From: Ornithinibacter sp. | GTDB taxonomy: Bacteria; Actinomycetota; Actinomycetes; Actinomycetales; Dermatophilaceae | Assembly (NCBI GenBank): GCA_029266735.1 | Contig: JAQSWG010000008.1 | Location: forward strand, 1 to 64,000 | Direction of reading: 5' to 3' | Length of the DNA: 64,000 bases | Shown here: piece by piece, positions 27,246 to 36,821 of the stretch | How positions within the stretch are numbered: the first letter of the stretch is position 1 | How the letters are laid out: every line of letters begins with the position of its first letter | Notes under the pieces: generated by a model | What the model saw: only the letters and a program-made list of their open reading frames with translations | Told to the model about the DNA's origin: nothing | The model's database searches: none | Position numbers and translations under genes: made by a program

Positions 27246-28556
27246 TCAGGCGAACTCGAGCAGCAGGTCCTCTTCGGACCAGGGTGCCGTCGGGGTCCGC
27301 AGGGCGGCGAGCGAGGGGACGCGCTCCTGGAGGCGACGGTAGACCTCGACCAGCGCCGCCTCCTGGCCCTGCCAGGAGAACTCCTCCCGGAGGGCCGCCG
27401 GGGCCGGCGCCGGCGGCGATGCCAGCACTCGGCGCAACGCGTCGCCGCACGAGGCGGGGTCGCCCTGCCGGAAGACCTCACCGAGGCGGTGCTCCCGCAC
27501 GAAGGCACTCATCGCGGCGATGTCGCTCGTGACGACCGGAAGCCCTGCGTGGAGGAACTCGAACAGCTTGTTGGGTAGGGCCATGTCGTAGCTCACCGAC
27601 GTCCCGATGATGGGACTGACGGCGACGTCGGCGGTGGAGAGGTAGGCCGGCACCTCGTGTGACGGAACCGGTGGGACGAACCGCAGCCGTTCCCCCGCCC
27701 CCAGGTCACCGGCCAGCTCGAGCAACGCGCCGGCCATCGGGTGGGGGTACGGGACCGCCACCACGGCGAGCACGATCGAGGGGAGCCGGGGGAGCGCGCG
27801 GACGACGGTCTCGAGGCCGCGAGCCGCGCTGAGGGCGCCCGAGTACACGACCAGCCGCTGGTCCGTCGTGACGCCGGCCTCCGCGCGCAGGTGGCGCGAC
27901 GCGCGCGGGATCGGCCACACGAGCGGGGCGTTGTAGACGACGGCCGGCGTGGTGGCCAGCCCGTGGTCGAGGCGGATCCGCTCGGCGATCCCGGGGCTGA
28001 CGGTGACCACCCGGTCGGCCTCTCGAATGAACTCCCCCTCCAGGGCGGCCCACCCGTCGACGGCCCGTTGCGTCCGCGCCCCCGACACGGCGAGGCTGGC
28101 GACGTACTCGTGGGCGTCGTAGACCACCGCCGGCCCGCCGGGTGCCCCGGCGAATGCCTCGTGGACTGCGCCCAGGAGGTGGACGTCGTGGACGTGGACC
28201 ACGTCCGGCACCAGGCGTCGCAGCTCGGGGACGAACGCCTTGGCGTAGGAGCGGGTCACGGGGAGGGACCGGCGCCACCTCGTCGCACGGCCGAGACGGC
28301 CCAGCCGTCGGGTCGCGGCCCACCGCGCATACCCCATGCTGGGCGCGCGAGCCGGAACGACCGGCAGTCGGGTGAAGTGCGCCCCGCCGGAGGTCGCGTC
28401 GTCACGTCGCCGACCGGGGGGTGCGACGCCGAGGACGACCACCTCGGCGCCGGCACGGGCCATCGTGTGCGCGGACTTCAGCACTCGTGCGTCGTTGACG
28501 ATCCCGTTGTTGACGACCATGACCACGCGGGGCCTGGAGATGTCCGCCTCAGTCAC
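27246..28556 (-). CDS. GT4 glycosyltransferase
   Basis: RVVMVVNNGIVNDARVLKSAHTMARAGAEVVVLG, DVVHVHDVHLLGAV, VVYDAHEYV, LPNKLFEFLHAGLPVVTSDIAAMSAFVREHRLGEVFRQGD. Confidence 0.88.
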   Translation of the reverse strand: MTEADISRPRVVMVVNNGIVNDARVLKSAHTMARAGAEVVVLGVAPPGRRRDDATSGGAHFTRLPVVPARAPSMGYARWAATRRLGRLGRATRWRRSLPVTRSYAKAFVPELRRLVPDVVHVHDVHLLGAVHEAFAGAPGGPAVVYDAHEYVASLAVSGARTQRAVDGWAALEGEFIREADRVVTVSPGIAERIRLDHGLATTPAVVYNAPLVWPIPRASRHLRAEAGVTTDQRLVVYSGALSAARGLETVVRALPRLPSIVLAVVAVPYPHPMAGALLELAGDLGAGERLRFVPPVPSHEVPAYLSTADVAVSPIIGTSVSYDMALPNKLFEFLHAGLPVVTSDIAAMSAFVREHRLGEVFRQGDPASCGDALRRVLASPPAPAPAALREEFSWQGQEAALVEVYRRLQERVPSLAALRTPTAPWSEEDLLLEFA

Positions 28557-29637
28557 GCGCGAGGACCGCCTCGACCCGCGCGGCAGCGCGGTCGTAGGCC
28601 GAGCTCGCGTCCTCCCGTTGCCTGGTCCACGACACGGCTGCCTGCATCTCTGCGCGGCGCCGCTGGGGATCGGAGGCATACGCCCGAAGGGCCGAGGCCG
28701 CATCCTCGGCGTCCCGCACGACCACGCCAGCGCCCACTTCCCGGAGGAGCTGTGCCTGGCGGGGCAGGTCGGAGACGACCGGCAGGACGCCCTTGGCGAG
28801 GTACTCGTAGACCTTGGACGGCAGGGCGTCGCGGAAAGCCGGGGTGTCGTCGAGCAGCGCGAAGCCGACCCACGATCCCTCGACGACAGACCAGGCGCGC
28901 GCCGGCGGTTGTCGCCCGTGCCAGGTCACGCGCCCGACGAGATCGGGCTCGGAACAACGGCGATCGATCTCGGCGCGGTCACTGCTGCGAACCGGCCCGA
29001 CGACGTCGAGTGTCCAGGGGGGCGAGGCCGCGACGGCCTCCAGCATCGTGAAGAGGCCCCGGCTGGGGCGCACGTCGCCCACGTAACAGGCCCGAGGGGC
29101 GTCCCCGTGAGGGCCCGGCCCTCCCACGAGATGGCCGTCGGCCTCGTTGCGCAGGATGAAGCGCTCCCTTGCCTGCAGGGGCGGCACGTGGTCGTCGGAC
29201 ACGAGGGTGAGCGCCGACGTCCGCGCAGCGCGCATGGCAGCAGCGACGACGACGCGAGCCCCCAGTGCGGTGACGCCGAGGGGCCAGTCGCGGTCCTGCA
29301 CCAGTCGTGCGTAGTCCTCGTGCACGTCCGCGACCACCCGGCGATGCCGCAGCGTGCCCACGACGCGGGCGGCGACGAGCGCGTCGGGGTCCAGGGTGAG
29401 GAGCACCCGGCCACGGGCGCGTGCGCTGTAGCGCACGGCGAGCACCGCCCGCGACGCGAAACCGGGTCGCGGCGAGGTCGTGAGGAGCACGCCGTCCGGT
29501 CCGTCGCTCGCCTCCCCCAGGCCGAGCACCTCGACGGAGAGGCCGCGGCGGAGCAGGGCGCCGCACAGCCGGTGCAGCCGGGCGTCCGCCACGTCATGAC
29601 CCGAGGTCACGATGCTGACGTCGACCGGTCGGCTCAC
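28549..29637 (-). CDS. Glycosyltransferase (GT4-like)
   Basis: VVADVHEDYARLVQDRDWPLG, CYVGDVRPSRGLFTMLEAVA, LPSKVYEYLAKGVLPVVSDLPRQAQLLREVGAGVVVRD. Confidence 0.83.
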   Translation of the reverse strand: MSRPVDVSIVTSGHDVADARLHRLCGALLRRGLSVEVLGLGEASDGPDGVLLTTSPRPGFASRAVLAVRYSARARGRVLLTLDPDALVAARVVGTLRHRRVVADVHEDYARLVQDRDWPLGVTALGARVVVAAAMRAARTSALTLVSDDHVPPLQARERFILRNEADGHLVGGPGPHGDAPRACYVGDVRPSRGLFTMLEAVAASPPWTLDVVGPVRSSDRAEIDRRCSEPDLVGRVTWHGRQPPARAWSVVEGSWVGFALLDDTPAFRDALPSKVYEYLAKGVLPVVSDLPRQAQLLREVGAGVVVRDAEDAASALRAYASDPQRRRAEMQAAVSWTRQREDASSAYDRAAARVEAVLARD

Positions 29638-30464
29638 AGGTCCTCGAGGGAGAAGGCGTCCTCGCCGACCTCGAGGAACTTGGTGTAGCCGGCGACCACC
29701 TCCTCGGGAGAGCCCTGCAGCATGAGCTCGCCCTTGTGCAGCCAGATCGCCGCGTTGCACATCTCCTTGACGCTCGCCAGGGCGTGGCTGACGAGGAACA
29801 TGGCCCGCGCTGTCGTCATCAGCTCGTGCATCTTCTCGGCGGCCTTCTTCTTGAACTTCGCGTCGCCGGCCGACAGCGCCTCGTCGATCATGAGGATGTC
29901 CGGGTCCATGTGCACGGACACCGCGAACGCGAGGCGGCTGCGCATGCCCGAGGAGTAGGTGCGGATCGGCAGGTCCATGAAGTCTCCGAGCTCGGCGAAC
30001 TCGGCGATGTCGTGCGCGCGCTCGTCCACCTGGCGACGGGTCAGACCGTTCGCGAGCCCTCCGAGGACGACGTTCTCCGTCCCGGACAGGTTGGGGTTGA
30101 AGCCGACGCCGAGGGCCAGCAGCGCGCTGATCCGGCCATGGACCTCGATCCGACCGCTCGTGGGAGGGAGGATGCCGCCCAGCGTCCTGATGAGGGTCGA
30201 CTTCCCGGCACCGTTGGCTCCCACGATGCCGAGCGAGGTGCCCACCGGCACCTCGAAGCTGACGTTCTTGAGCGCCTGGACCTCCCGCACCGCCCGTTCT
30301 CCCCGGCCGAGCCGCACCACGGCGGTCTTGAACGTGGGGGTGCGCTCGAACGTCGTGCGGTAGGTGACGGAGACGTTCTGCACCCGAACCGCGACGTCGT
30401 CGACGGGCAGCGGTGCGGCGACGGCATCCGGCGCGCGACTCTCAGAGGCGAACAGCGAACTCAC
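29634..30464 (-). CDS. ABC transporter ATP-binding protein, polysaccharide/teichoic-acid export type (TagH/Wzt-like without long C-terminal domain)
   Basis: VGTSLGIVGANGAGKSTLIRTLGGILPPTSGRIEVHGRISALLALGVGFNPNLSGTENV, YSSGMRSRLAFAVSVHMDPDILMIDEALSAGD. Confidence 0.93.
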   Translation of the reverse strand: MSSLFASESRAPDAVAAPLPVDDVAVRVQNVSVTYRTTFERTPTFKTAVVRLGRGERAVREVQALKNVSFEVPVGTSLGIVGANGAGKSTLIRTLGGILPPTSGRIEVHGRISALLALGVGFNPNLSGTENVVLGGLANGLTRRQVDERAHDIAEFAELGDFMDLPIRTYSSGMRSRLAFAVSVHMDPDILMIDEALSAGDAKFKKKAAEKMHELMTTARAMFLVSHALASVKEMCNAAIWLHKGELMLQGSPEEVVAGYTKFLEVGEDAFSLEDL

Positions 30465-31347
30465 GCTCCCTCGACATGAAGTACAGGAAGCCGACGACGA
30501 CGGCGGCGACCGCCCAGCCGGCAGCCATGACCCAGATCCCGGGCGGTGGGACGTCTCCGCGGACGAGGAGGTCGGTGAACCCGCCGAGGATGGAGTAGAG
30601 CGGGTTGAACTTCAGGAAGGGTGCGAGTCGCGCAGGAACCTCCTCGATGAACCACAGCACGGGGCTGAGGTACAGCCAGATCCGCAGGAAGTACGGCAGG
30701 AAGCTCGTCGTGTCCCGGAAGTACACCTGGAGGGTGGCGAACATCGCCGCCATCCCCGCGGCGAAGACGACCATGCACCCCATGAAGTAGACCGCGAGCA
30801 CCATCGTCCACGACCAGGGCAGCCCCATGGCGGCGTGGATGACGAAGTACACCACGAGCGGCGGGAGGAAGCGGAAGAAGGCGGTTCGAACGGCCGACAT
30901 GGGCATCAGCAGCCGCGGGAACGCCATGTTGCCGATGAGGGCACCACCACCGACGACCGACCGTGCGCCGGTGGTGAGCGCCCCGGAGATGAAGTAGAAG
31001 GCGAAGATGCCGGCGGTGAGGTGGGCGAAGAAGGGCCCGGGCTCGTCCCGCGGCGCGAGGATGAAGAGGAGGACGAAGTAGACGGCCGCGAGCAGCAGCG
31101 GGTTGAGGACGAGCCAGATCTGCCCGAAGAACGTCCGGGTGTTCGCCGAGCGCATCTCCGCACGGGACAGCTCGGCGGCGAACGGGCGCCGGTGCCACAG
31201 CTCACGGAAGTAGGGGACGAGTGGGGGCAGTCCCACCCGGTGAGGCTCGTACACCTGCACGTCGCTGAGGTAACCCGACTTGCTGGCTCGGTCCACGGCC
31301 GCCTTGTTGGCCGCGTGGTCGGCCGCCGACATGCCGGCGCTTGGCAT
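30442..31347 (-). CDS. ABC-2 type polysaccharide export permease (TagG/Wzm-like)
   Basis: SANTRTFFGQIWLVLNPLLLAAVYFVLLFILAPRDEPGPFFAHLTAGIFAFYFISGAL; multiple TM helices; adjacent to ATPase. Confidence 0.9.
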   Translation of the reverse strand: MPSAGMSAADHAANKAAVDRASKSGYLSDVQVYEPHRVGLPPLVPYFRELWHRRPFAAELSRAEMRSANTRTFFGQIWLVLNPLLLAAVYFVLLFILAPRDEPGPFFAHLTAGIFAFYFISGALTTGARSVVGGGALIGNMAFPRLLMPMSAVRTAFFRFLPPLVVYFVIHAAMGLPWSWTMVLAVYFMGCMVVFAAGMAAMFATLQVYFRDTTSFLPYFLRIWLYLSPVLWFIEEVPARLAPFLKFNPLYSILGGFTDLLVRGDVPPPGIWVMAAGWAVAAVVVGFLYFMSREREFAVRL

Positions 31348-31417
31348 ACGGTCACCTGTCTTCCTGCTGTGGGCGGGGGGCGGGGGCGCGACCTCCGGCG
31401 CACCACGACCCGACTGG

Positions 31418-32587
31418 TCAGTGTAGAGGACCCGCGACGGCTCCTCCGCTGAGGTGGAGCGAGACCAGGCGGGCGGCGTCGCGGGCCCAGGTGAGCTGCT
31501 CCCTGGCCCGGGCCACCCGTCGCAGGTACTCACCGTGGCCGTCGACCAGCTCTCGACAGGCCCGCACGAGGTCCGCTGGGTCCCCGGGTCGGTACAGGGT
31601 CCCCAGGCCGTGCTCCCGGACGAGCCCCGCCAGCTCACCGACGTCCGTCGCGACGACCGGGACCCCGAGGCTCACCGCGTGGAAGACCTTGTTGGGAAGG
31701 GCCAGTCGATGGTTCTCCCAGCGGTCGCTGTGGGTCACCAGGGCAGCGCCCGCGGCGGCCAGCTCCACGTCGAGGTCGGCGACGGGGACCGGGGGTCGGA
31801 CCTCGCAGGATCGCGCGTCGAAACGGGAGAGCCAGTGGTCGTCCGCCGGCCCGCGGAGGACCATCGGGAGCCCGACCTGGTCGCTGGCGGCCGCGACGAC
31901 CTCCAGCTCCCGATCGGCAGCCAGCCGACCGGCATACAGGAAGGCGGTGGGCGGTGACGACACCGTCACCGCATACGCCGGCTCGGGGAACGTGTTGCGC
32001 ACCACCGTGATCTCCGGCCATCGCGGGTGGTCCCGCCGCAGCGCCCGGGCGACGCCCTCGCCGACGGTGATGACCGCGGTGGCCCGCTCCCCGAGGCGGT
32101 CCTCCTCGCGCGCCTCGCGACGACGCAGCAGTGGCGCCGGCCGACCCTCGACCGGCCGTCCGACCCAGTACTCGTGGGTGTCGTAGACCAGGGGGCAGCC
32201 CCACTCCTGCGCCAGGGCGGAGCCGACCGGCAGGGCCGTGAAGTCGTGGGCGTGGACCACGTCGGGTGCTCCGTGCGTCGCCGCCCAGGTGCGGCCCGCG
32301 GCGAGGGCCTCGTGGCGCCAGGCAGACAGACGGCGCCGCACGTGCACCGGCAGCAGCGCCCAGCGAGCCAGCCGCTCCGGGGCGGTCAGCTCGCGCTGCC
32401 GGGCGGCCGAGCTGGGAGGCGCTCCGCAGGACTCCACCGTCACGCCCTCTGGGGGCACGAAGCCGGCAGGAACACCGCGGCCGATGATGTGCACCCGACG
32501 GCCCGCAGCGACCAGCGCCGACGCCTCGCGCAGCACGCGGGTGTCCGTGGACACGCCGGTCCAGACGAGCATCAGCACCTGCTGCAC
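31418..32587 (-). CDS. GT4 glycosyltransferase
   Basis: GVSTDTRVLREASALVAAGRRVHIIGRG, PDVVHAHDFTALPVG, VYDTHEYWVG, LPNKVFHAVSLGVPVVATDVGELAGLVREHGLG. Confidence 0.87.
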   Translation of the reverse strand: MQQVLMLVWTGVSTDTRVLREASALVAAGRRVHIIGRGVPAGFVPPEGVTVESCGAPPSSAARQRELTAPERLARWALLPVHVRRRLSAWRHEALAAGRTWAATHGAPDVVHAHDFTALPVGSALAQEWGCPLVYDTHEYWVGRPVEGRPAPLLRRREAREEDRLGERATAVITVGEGVARALRRDHPRWPEITVVRNTFPEPAYAVTVSSPPTAFLYAGRLAADRELEVVAAASDQVGLPMVLRGPADDHWLSRFDARSCEVRPPVPVADLDVELAAAGAALVTHSDRWENHRLALPNKVFHAVSLGVPVVATDVGELAGLVREHGLGTLYRPGDPADLVRACRELVDGHGEYLRRVARAREQLTWARDAARLVSLHLSGGAVAGPLH

Positions 32588-32654
32588 GCGGACTCCTGGA
32601 CGGTCGGGACACCCGGCACCGGCAGGCGGCGCCGGCCCGAGCCTAGCGACGGGC

Positions 32655-33623
32655 TCAGGTGGCACCCCACGACCAGTGCATCGTGGCGAGTACCGGCCCG
32701 GCGAGGAGGCGGGTCGCGAGCGGCTCCCGCCGGGTGATGACGACCCCGCCGACGGCGACCGCTGCGGCGTACGCGACAGGCACGGCGAGGGCCGGCCGCC
32801 AGGCCAGTCCCAGGACCGTCGCTGCGGTCGTGCCCACGACCATGGCAGGGGCGGCAAGGTAGCGGGCGGTCACCGTGCCCCGGTGGGCACCGACCACCAC
32901 TCGTCGCCACTGGCCGTACTGGAAGTACTGCCGGGCCAGGCTGGGGATCGTCGCCCGGGGCCGGTAGGTCACTCGCAGGTCCGGCGTGAACCACACCGTC
33001 CCTCCGCTGGCCCGGATCCGGTGGTTGAGCTCCCAGTCCTGGGCGCGCGTGAACCGGGGGTCGTAGCCACCCACCCGCTCCAGGGCGGAGCGACGGAAGG
33101 CCCCGAGGTAGACGGTGTCGACCGCGGCAGCGGCTCCTCCGGTGTGGAAGCGCGAGGCACCGACCCCGAGCGGGCTGCGCATGGCGGCCGCGACTGCCCG
33201 CTCGAAGGCCGTCACCCCTCGGGCGTCCATCGTCCCGCCCACGTTGTCGGCCCCCGTCGCCTCGAGCTCCGCGACGGCTCGCGACACGTAGTCCATGGGG
33301 ATCTCGGAGTGACCGTCGACCCGCACGACGACGTCGCCCGCGGAGGCCGCGATCGCGGCGTTCAGACCGTCCGGGGTGCGGCCGGACGGGTTGCGGACGA
33401 TCGTCACCCGGCCGTCCGACGCTGCCAGCTCGGTCGCCACGGCGTCAGTGCGGTCACGGGACGGGCCGAGCGCGAGCACGACGTCCAAGGCACCGGGCCA
33501 GTCCTGGTCGAGCACCTGGCGAACCGCTGCGGCCAGGTGACGCTCCTCGTCGAGGACCGGCATGATGACGGAGACCGTCGGCCGGCGCGTCGCCGAGGAC
33601 TCCTCGTGGATCACGTCGGTCAT
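32655..33623 (-). CDS. GT2 glycosyltransferase (ExoA-like)
   Basis: PTVSVIMPVLDEERHLAAAVRQVLDQDWPGALDVVLALGPSRDRTDAV, GDVVVRVDGHSEIPMDYV, QDWELNHRIRASGGTVWFTPDLRV; C-term TM segments. Confidence 0.9.
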   Translation of the reverse strand: MTDVIHEESSATRRPTVSVIMPVLDEERHLAAAVRQVLDQDWPGALDVVLALGPSRDRTDAVATELAASDGRVTIVRNPSGRTPDGLNAAIAASAGDVVVRVDGHSEIPMDYVSRAVAELEATGADNVGGTMDARGVTAFERAVAAAMRSPLGVGASRFHTGGAAAAVDTVYLGAFRRSALERVGGYDPRFTRAQDWELNHRIRASGGTVWFTPDLRVTYRPRATIPSLARQYFQYGQWRRVVVGAHRGTVTARYLAAPAMVVGTTAATVLGLAWRPALAVPVAYAAAVAVGGVVITRREPLATRLLAGPVLATMHWSWGAT

Positions 33624-33693
33624 GGCGACTCATCATCCCCCAGCCAGGCGGAGTGGCGCCCGGCCAGGCCTCCGGCCGGTGCACGGCATCCGG

Positions 33694-35217
33694 TCAACCC
33701 GCGGCGCAGACCTGGGCGAGGTCACCCGTGTTCGCGTCGGGGTCGCTTCCCGGGCGCTCCATCACCGCAGGGGTGCTCGGTGTCGGCGTGGGCCCCGCGA
33801 CGGGCGGCGACGCCGTGGCCGCGGGAGCCGGCGCCGCGGTCGTCCCGGAGCCGTCCGCCTCGTCCGCGCCGTCCTCGGATGCCGCGATGGCGCGTGCCAC
33901 GGTGGCCCGAACCTTCTCCGGGTCGTAGTCCCACGGCTGGATGAGCGGGGGGACGAAGTTGACCGAGGTGATGGGCTGCTGCTTTGTGCGCACCGCGAGG
34001 TCGGCGAGGCGTGCGAGAGCCGACTGGGGAATGTCCGTGCGGATCACCCCTTCCGTTGCGGCGACGATGTCGGCGAAGTTCAGCAGCACGGTCTTCGGGT
34101 CGAGCTGGTTCACGAGCGCGGTGACGACGCACCGCTGACGCGCCATCCGCTCGTAGTTGGTCGACGCCTTGCGGCTCCGGGCGTACCAGAGGGCGTGGTA
34201 TCCGTCGAGGCGCTGCGCGCCCGGCTCGATGTAGCCCGAGACCTTGGACGCCCCTCCCCCGATCGGCGTCCGGCGCTGCACGGTGATGTCGAGGCCACCC
34301 ACCGCGTCGATGAGCCCCCGGAAGCCCTTGAGGTCGACGAGGACGTAGTACTGCACGTCCAGCCCGGACAGGGCCTCGACCGCTTCCCTCGTGGCGAGCA
34401 CTCCGGGGTCCGCCGTGCCCGCGGGGAACCGTTTCGCGTTCTCGTGCGCCCAGGTGTACAGGCCGTTGAGCAGGCACTCGTCACCGCAGGTCCACCCCTC
34501 CGGCAGAAGTCCCGCCATGACCGAGCCCTCGCGGAAGCGGATGTGCTCGGTCTCCCGGGAGAAGCCGAAGAGCACGGCGCGGCCGGTGTCGGCGTCCACG
34601 CTGGCCAGCTGGATGCTGTCGGGTCGCGTGCCGACGCGGTTGGCCCCGGAGTCTCCGCCCAGCAGCAGGATGTTGTACCTGCCGTCGGCCGCGTCGACCG
34701 CCTCCCCGGAGGCGAAGACCGTCGTGACGGCGTCGCGCACCGCACCGACGCTGCGTCCCGCGTAGGCCGTGGCCGCGGGTGCCAGGAGAGCCGCCGCGGT
34801 CATGACCGCCAGCCAGCGCCGCGTGCGCAGTGATGCGTCCTGGGGCCGGCCCAGCCGCCAGGCGTCCACGATGAGGATCGCCCAGAGGACGGCGAACCCG
34901 TAGAGGGCCCACTCCAGCACGGCCAGCACCCAGCGGTGCGAGACCACGGTGATGGCCGCCGACCGCGAGACCAGCGCCAGCAGGCCGACGAGGACCGCGA
35001 CGACGACGGCGGTGACGACGACGCGCAGCGCGAACCGGCCCAGCCGGCGGTCCCCGGCGACGAGCTGGGCGGACCCGGGGACGACGAGGGTCATGACGAT
35101 GAGGGTGATGGCCCGGCGCCGTTGCAGCCGCGCCCGCGCCCGGTCGCGGGTGTCGACCGATATCTGGGGCTCGACGCCACGCCGGTCGAGCACGGCAGAC
35201 CTCGACGCTCGCTCCAT
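33694..35217 (-). CDS. LytR-CpsA-Psr (LCP) family protein
   Basis: NILLLGGDSGANRVGTRPDSIQLASVDADTGRAVLFGFSRET, LVDLKGFRGLIDAVGGLDITV, DGYHALWYARSRKASTNYERMARQRCVV. Confidence 0.92.
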   Translation of the reverse strand: MERASRSAVLDRRGVEPQISVDTRDRARARLQRRRAITLIVMTLVVPGSAQLVAGDRRLGRFALRVVVTAVVVAVLVGLLALVSRSAAITVVSHRWVLAVLEWALYGFAVLWAILIVDAWRLGRPQDASLRTRRWLAVMTAAALLAPAATAYAGRSVGAVRDAVTTVFASGEAVDAADGRYNILLLGGDSGANRVGTRPDSIQLASVDADTGRAVLFGFSRETEHIRFREGSVMAGLLPEGWTCGDECLLNGLYTWAHENAKRFPAGTADPGVLATREAVEALSGLDVQYYVLVDLKGFRGLIDAVGGLDITVQRRTPIGGGASKVSGYIEPGAQRLDGYHALWYARSRKASTNYERMARQRCVVTALVNQLDPKTVLLNFADIVAATEGVIRTDIPQSALARLADLAVRTKQQPITSVNFVPPLIQPWDYDPEKVRATVARAIAASEDGADEADGSGTTAAPAPAATASPPVAGPTPTPSTPAVMERPGSDPDANTGDLAQVCAAG

Positions 35218-35335
35218 GATCGACCAGTATCGATCAGCCCGGCACGCCCGGCGTTGAGGCGATGAGGAGCGGTGTGTCGCGGCGGTGTCCGGAGCGGTTG
35301 GTCACCTGTCGCGTGGAGCAGGGGACAATGGGTGG

Positions 35336-36667
35336 ATGCCGGCCTCCGACGACTCGCGCGCCCGTCCCATCCCGATCTCCCCGGGTGGGGGGGAGGATGA
35401 CGACGTCTACGTCGTCGACACGAGGGTTCGGGGTCGGCGTGGACCGCGCGTCCTCACCCGCGGTCGCATGGCACGGCCGGATGCCGGGTCGTCGACATCC
35501 GGGCCTCCGCCCGCCACCCGGGCGGCCGTAGCCCGGCCGGCACCGGCGCGCCCAGCCGCTGCTCCGGCATCCGGCCCACCTCCGCCGCCCATGGACCCCC
35601 GCGCCTACGACGAGTTCGGCCGGCCGGTCCCCCCCGCGTCGGTGCCCGGACGTCCGGCCGCGCCGCGCGGCCCCAGGTCGAGGAGGGGCGGTCGGCGTCC
35701 GTGGCTGCGGGTGGTCCTGCTCCTGCTCGCGGCCTGGCTGGCCTTCGTCGTCATCACCCCCCTCCACGCCTGGGCCGCGGTGTCGCGGGTGGACACCGAG
35801 CCCCAGGGGGACCGACCTGCGGCGGGCTCGGGCAGCACGTACCTGCTCGTGGGCTCGGACAGCAGGGAAGGCCTCAGTGCGGAGGACCGCTCCCGGCTCG
35901 GCACGGGCAGCTCGGAGGGACGTCGCACCGACTCGATCATCCTCGTCCACGTCCCTTCGGGCGGTGGCAAACCCGCCCTCATCTCGGTCCCCCGCGACAG
36001 CTACCTCGAGATCCCCGGTGAGGGGAGGAACAAGGTCAACGCCGCCTTCGCCATCGGCGGCCCGGCACTTCTCGTGGCGACGCTGGAGGACGCGACCGGG
36101 CTCCGCATCGACGGGTACGTCGAGATCGGCTTCGGGGGGTTCGCATCGGTGGTCGACAGCCTCGGCGGCGTGGAGATGTGCCTGCCGAAGGCCCTGGCCG
36201 ACGAGAAGGCCCACATCGACCTGCCGGCGGGGTGCCAGACCCTGGACGGCGCGAACGCCCTCGGCTACGTGCGTGCTCGGTACTCGGACCCTCGCGGGGA
36301 CCTGGGCCGTGCCGAGCGGCAGAGACAGTTCCTCGGTGCGGTGATGCGCCAGGCCGCCACCCCGTCCACGGTGCTCATCCCCACCCGGTGGTGGCAGTTC
36401 ACGCACTCCGCGGCGGAGGGCGTGCTCGTCGGCGAGGACACCTCCGTCGTCGACGCGGCCCGCATCCTGTCGACGATGCGCAAGGTGTCGTCGGACGAGG
36501 CCCTCAGTCTCGTCGTCCCCGTCGCGTCCACGAACGCCTCGACGTCGGCGGGAAGCGCCGTCCTGTGGGACGACGAGCGGGCTGGAGCCCTGTTCACGAT
36601 GCTCCGCGAGGGCACTCCCCTCGAGGTGCCGCCGGAGGGCACCGACGGCAAGCCGACCGGCGGGTGA
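35336..36667 (+). CDS. LCP family protein
   Basis: STYLLVGSDSREGLSAEDRSRLGTGSSEGRRTDSIILVHVPSGGGKPALISVPRDSYLEIPGEGRNKVNAAFAIGG, ALGYVRARYSDPRGDLGRAERQRQF. Confidence 0.93.
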   Translation: MPASDDSRARPIPISPGGGEDDDVYVVDTRVRGRRGPRVLTRGRMARPDAGSSTSGPPPATRAAVARPAPARPAAAPASGPPPPPMDPRAYDEFGRPVPPASVPGRPAAPRGPRSRRGGRRPWLRVVLLLLAAWLAFVVITPLHAWAAVSRVDTEPQGDRPAAGSGSTYLLVGSDSREGLSAEDRSRLGTGSSEGRRTDSIILVHVPSGGGKPALISVPRDSYLEIPGEGRNKVNAAFAIGGPALLVATLEDATGLRIDGYVEIGFGGFASVVDSLGGVEMCLPKALADEKAHIDLPAGCQTLDGANALGYVRARYSDPRGDLGRAERQRQFLGAVMRQAATPSTVLIPTRWWQFTHSAAEGVLVGEDTSVVDAARILSTMRKVSSDEALSLVVPVASTNASTSAGSAVLWDDERAGALFTMLREGTPLEVPPEGTDGKPTGG

Positions 36668-36821
36668 CGGCCGACGAGCAGCGATCGGTCGGTGTCCTTG
36701 CGGCGGCGCCTGGCACCGCCGCACGGGCGGTCGCGTGCGAGGGATCCCGCTGGGCGCCGCTACACTCGTCGCCGGAGCGTGGCCCGGTCATCACCGCGGC
36801 ACAGGGACTGGAGGAGCGAGT

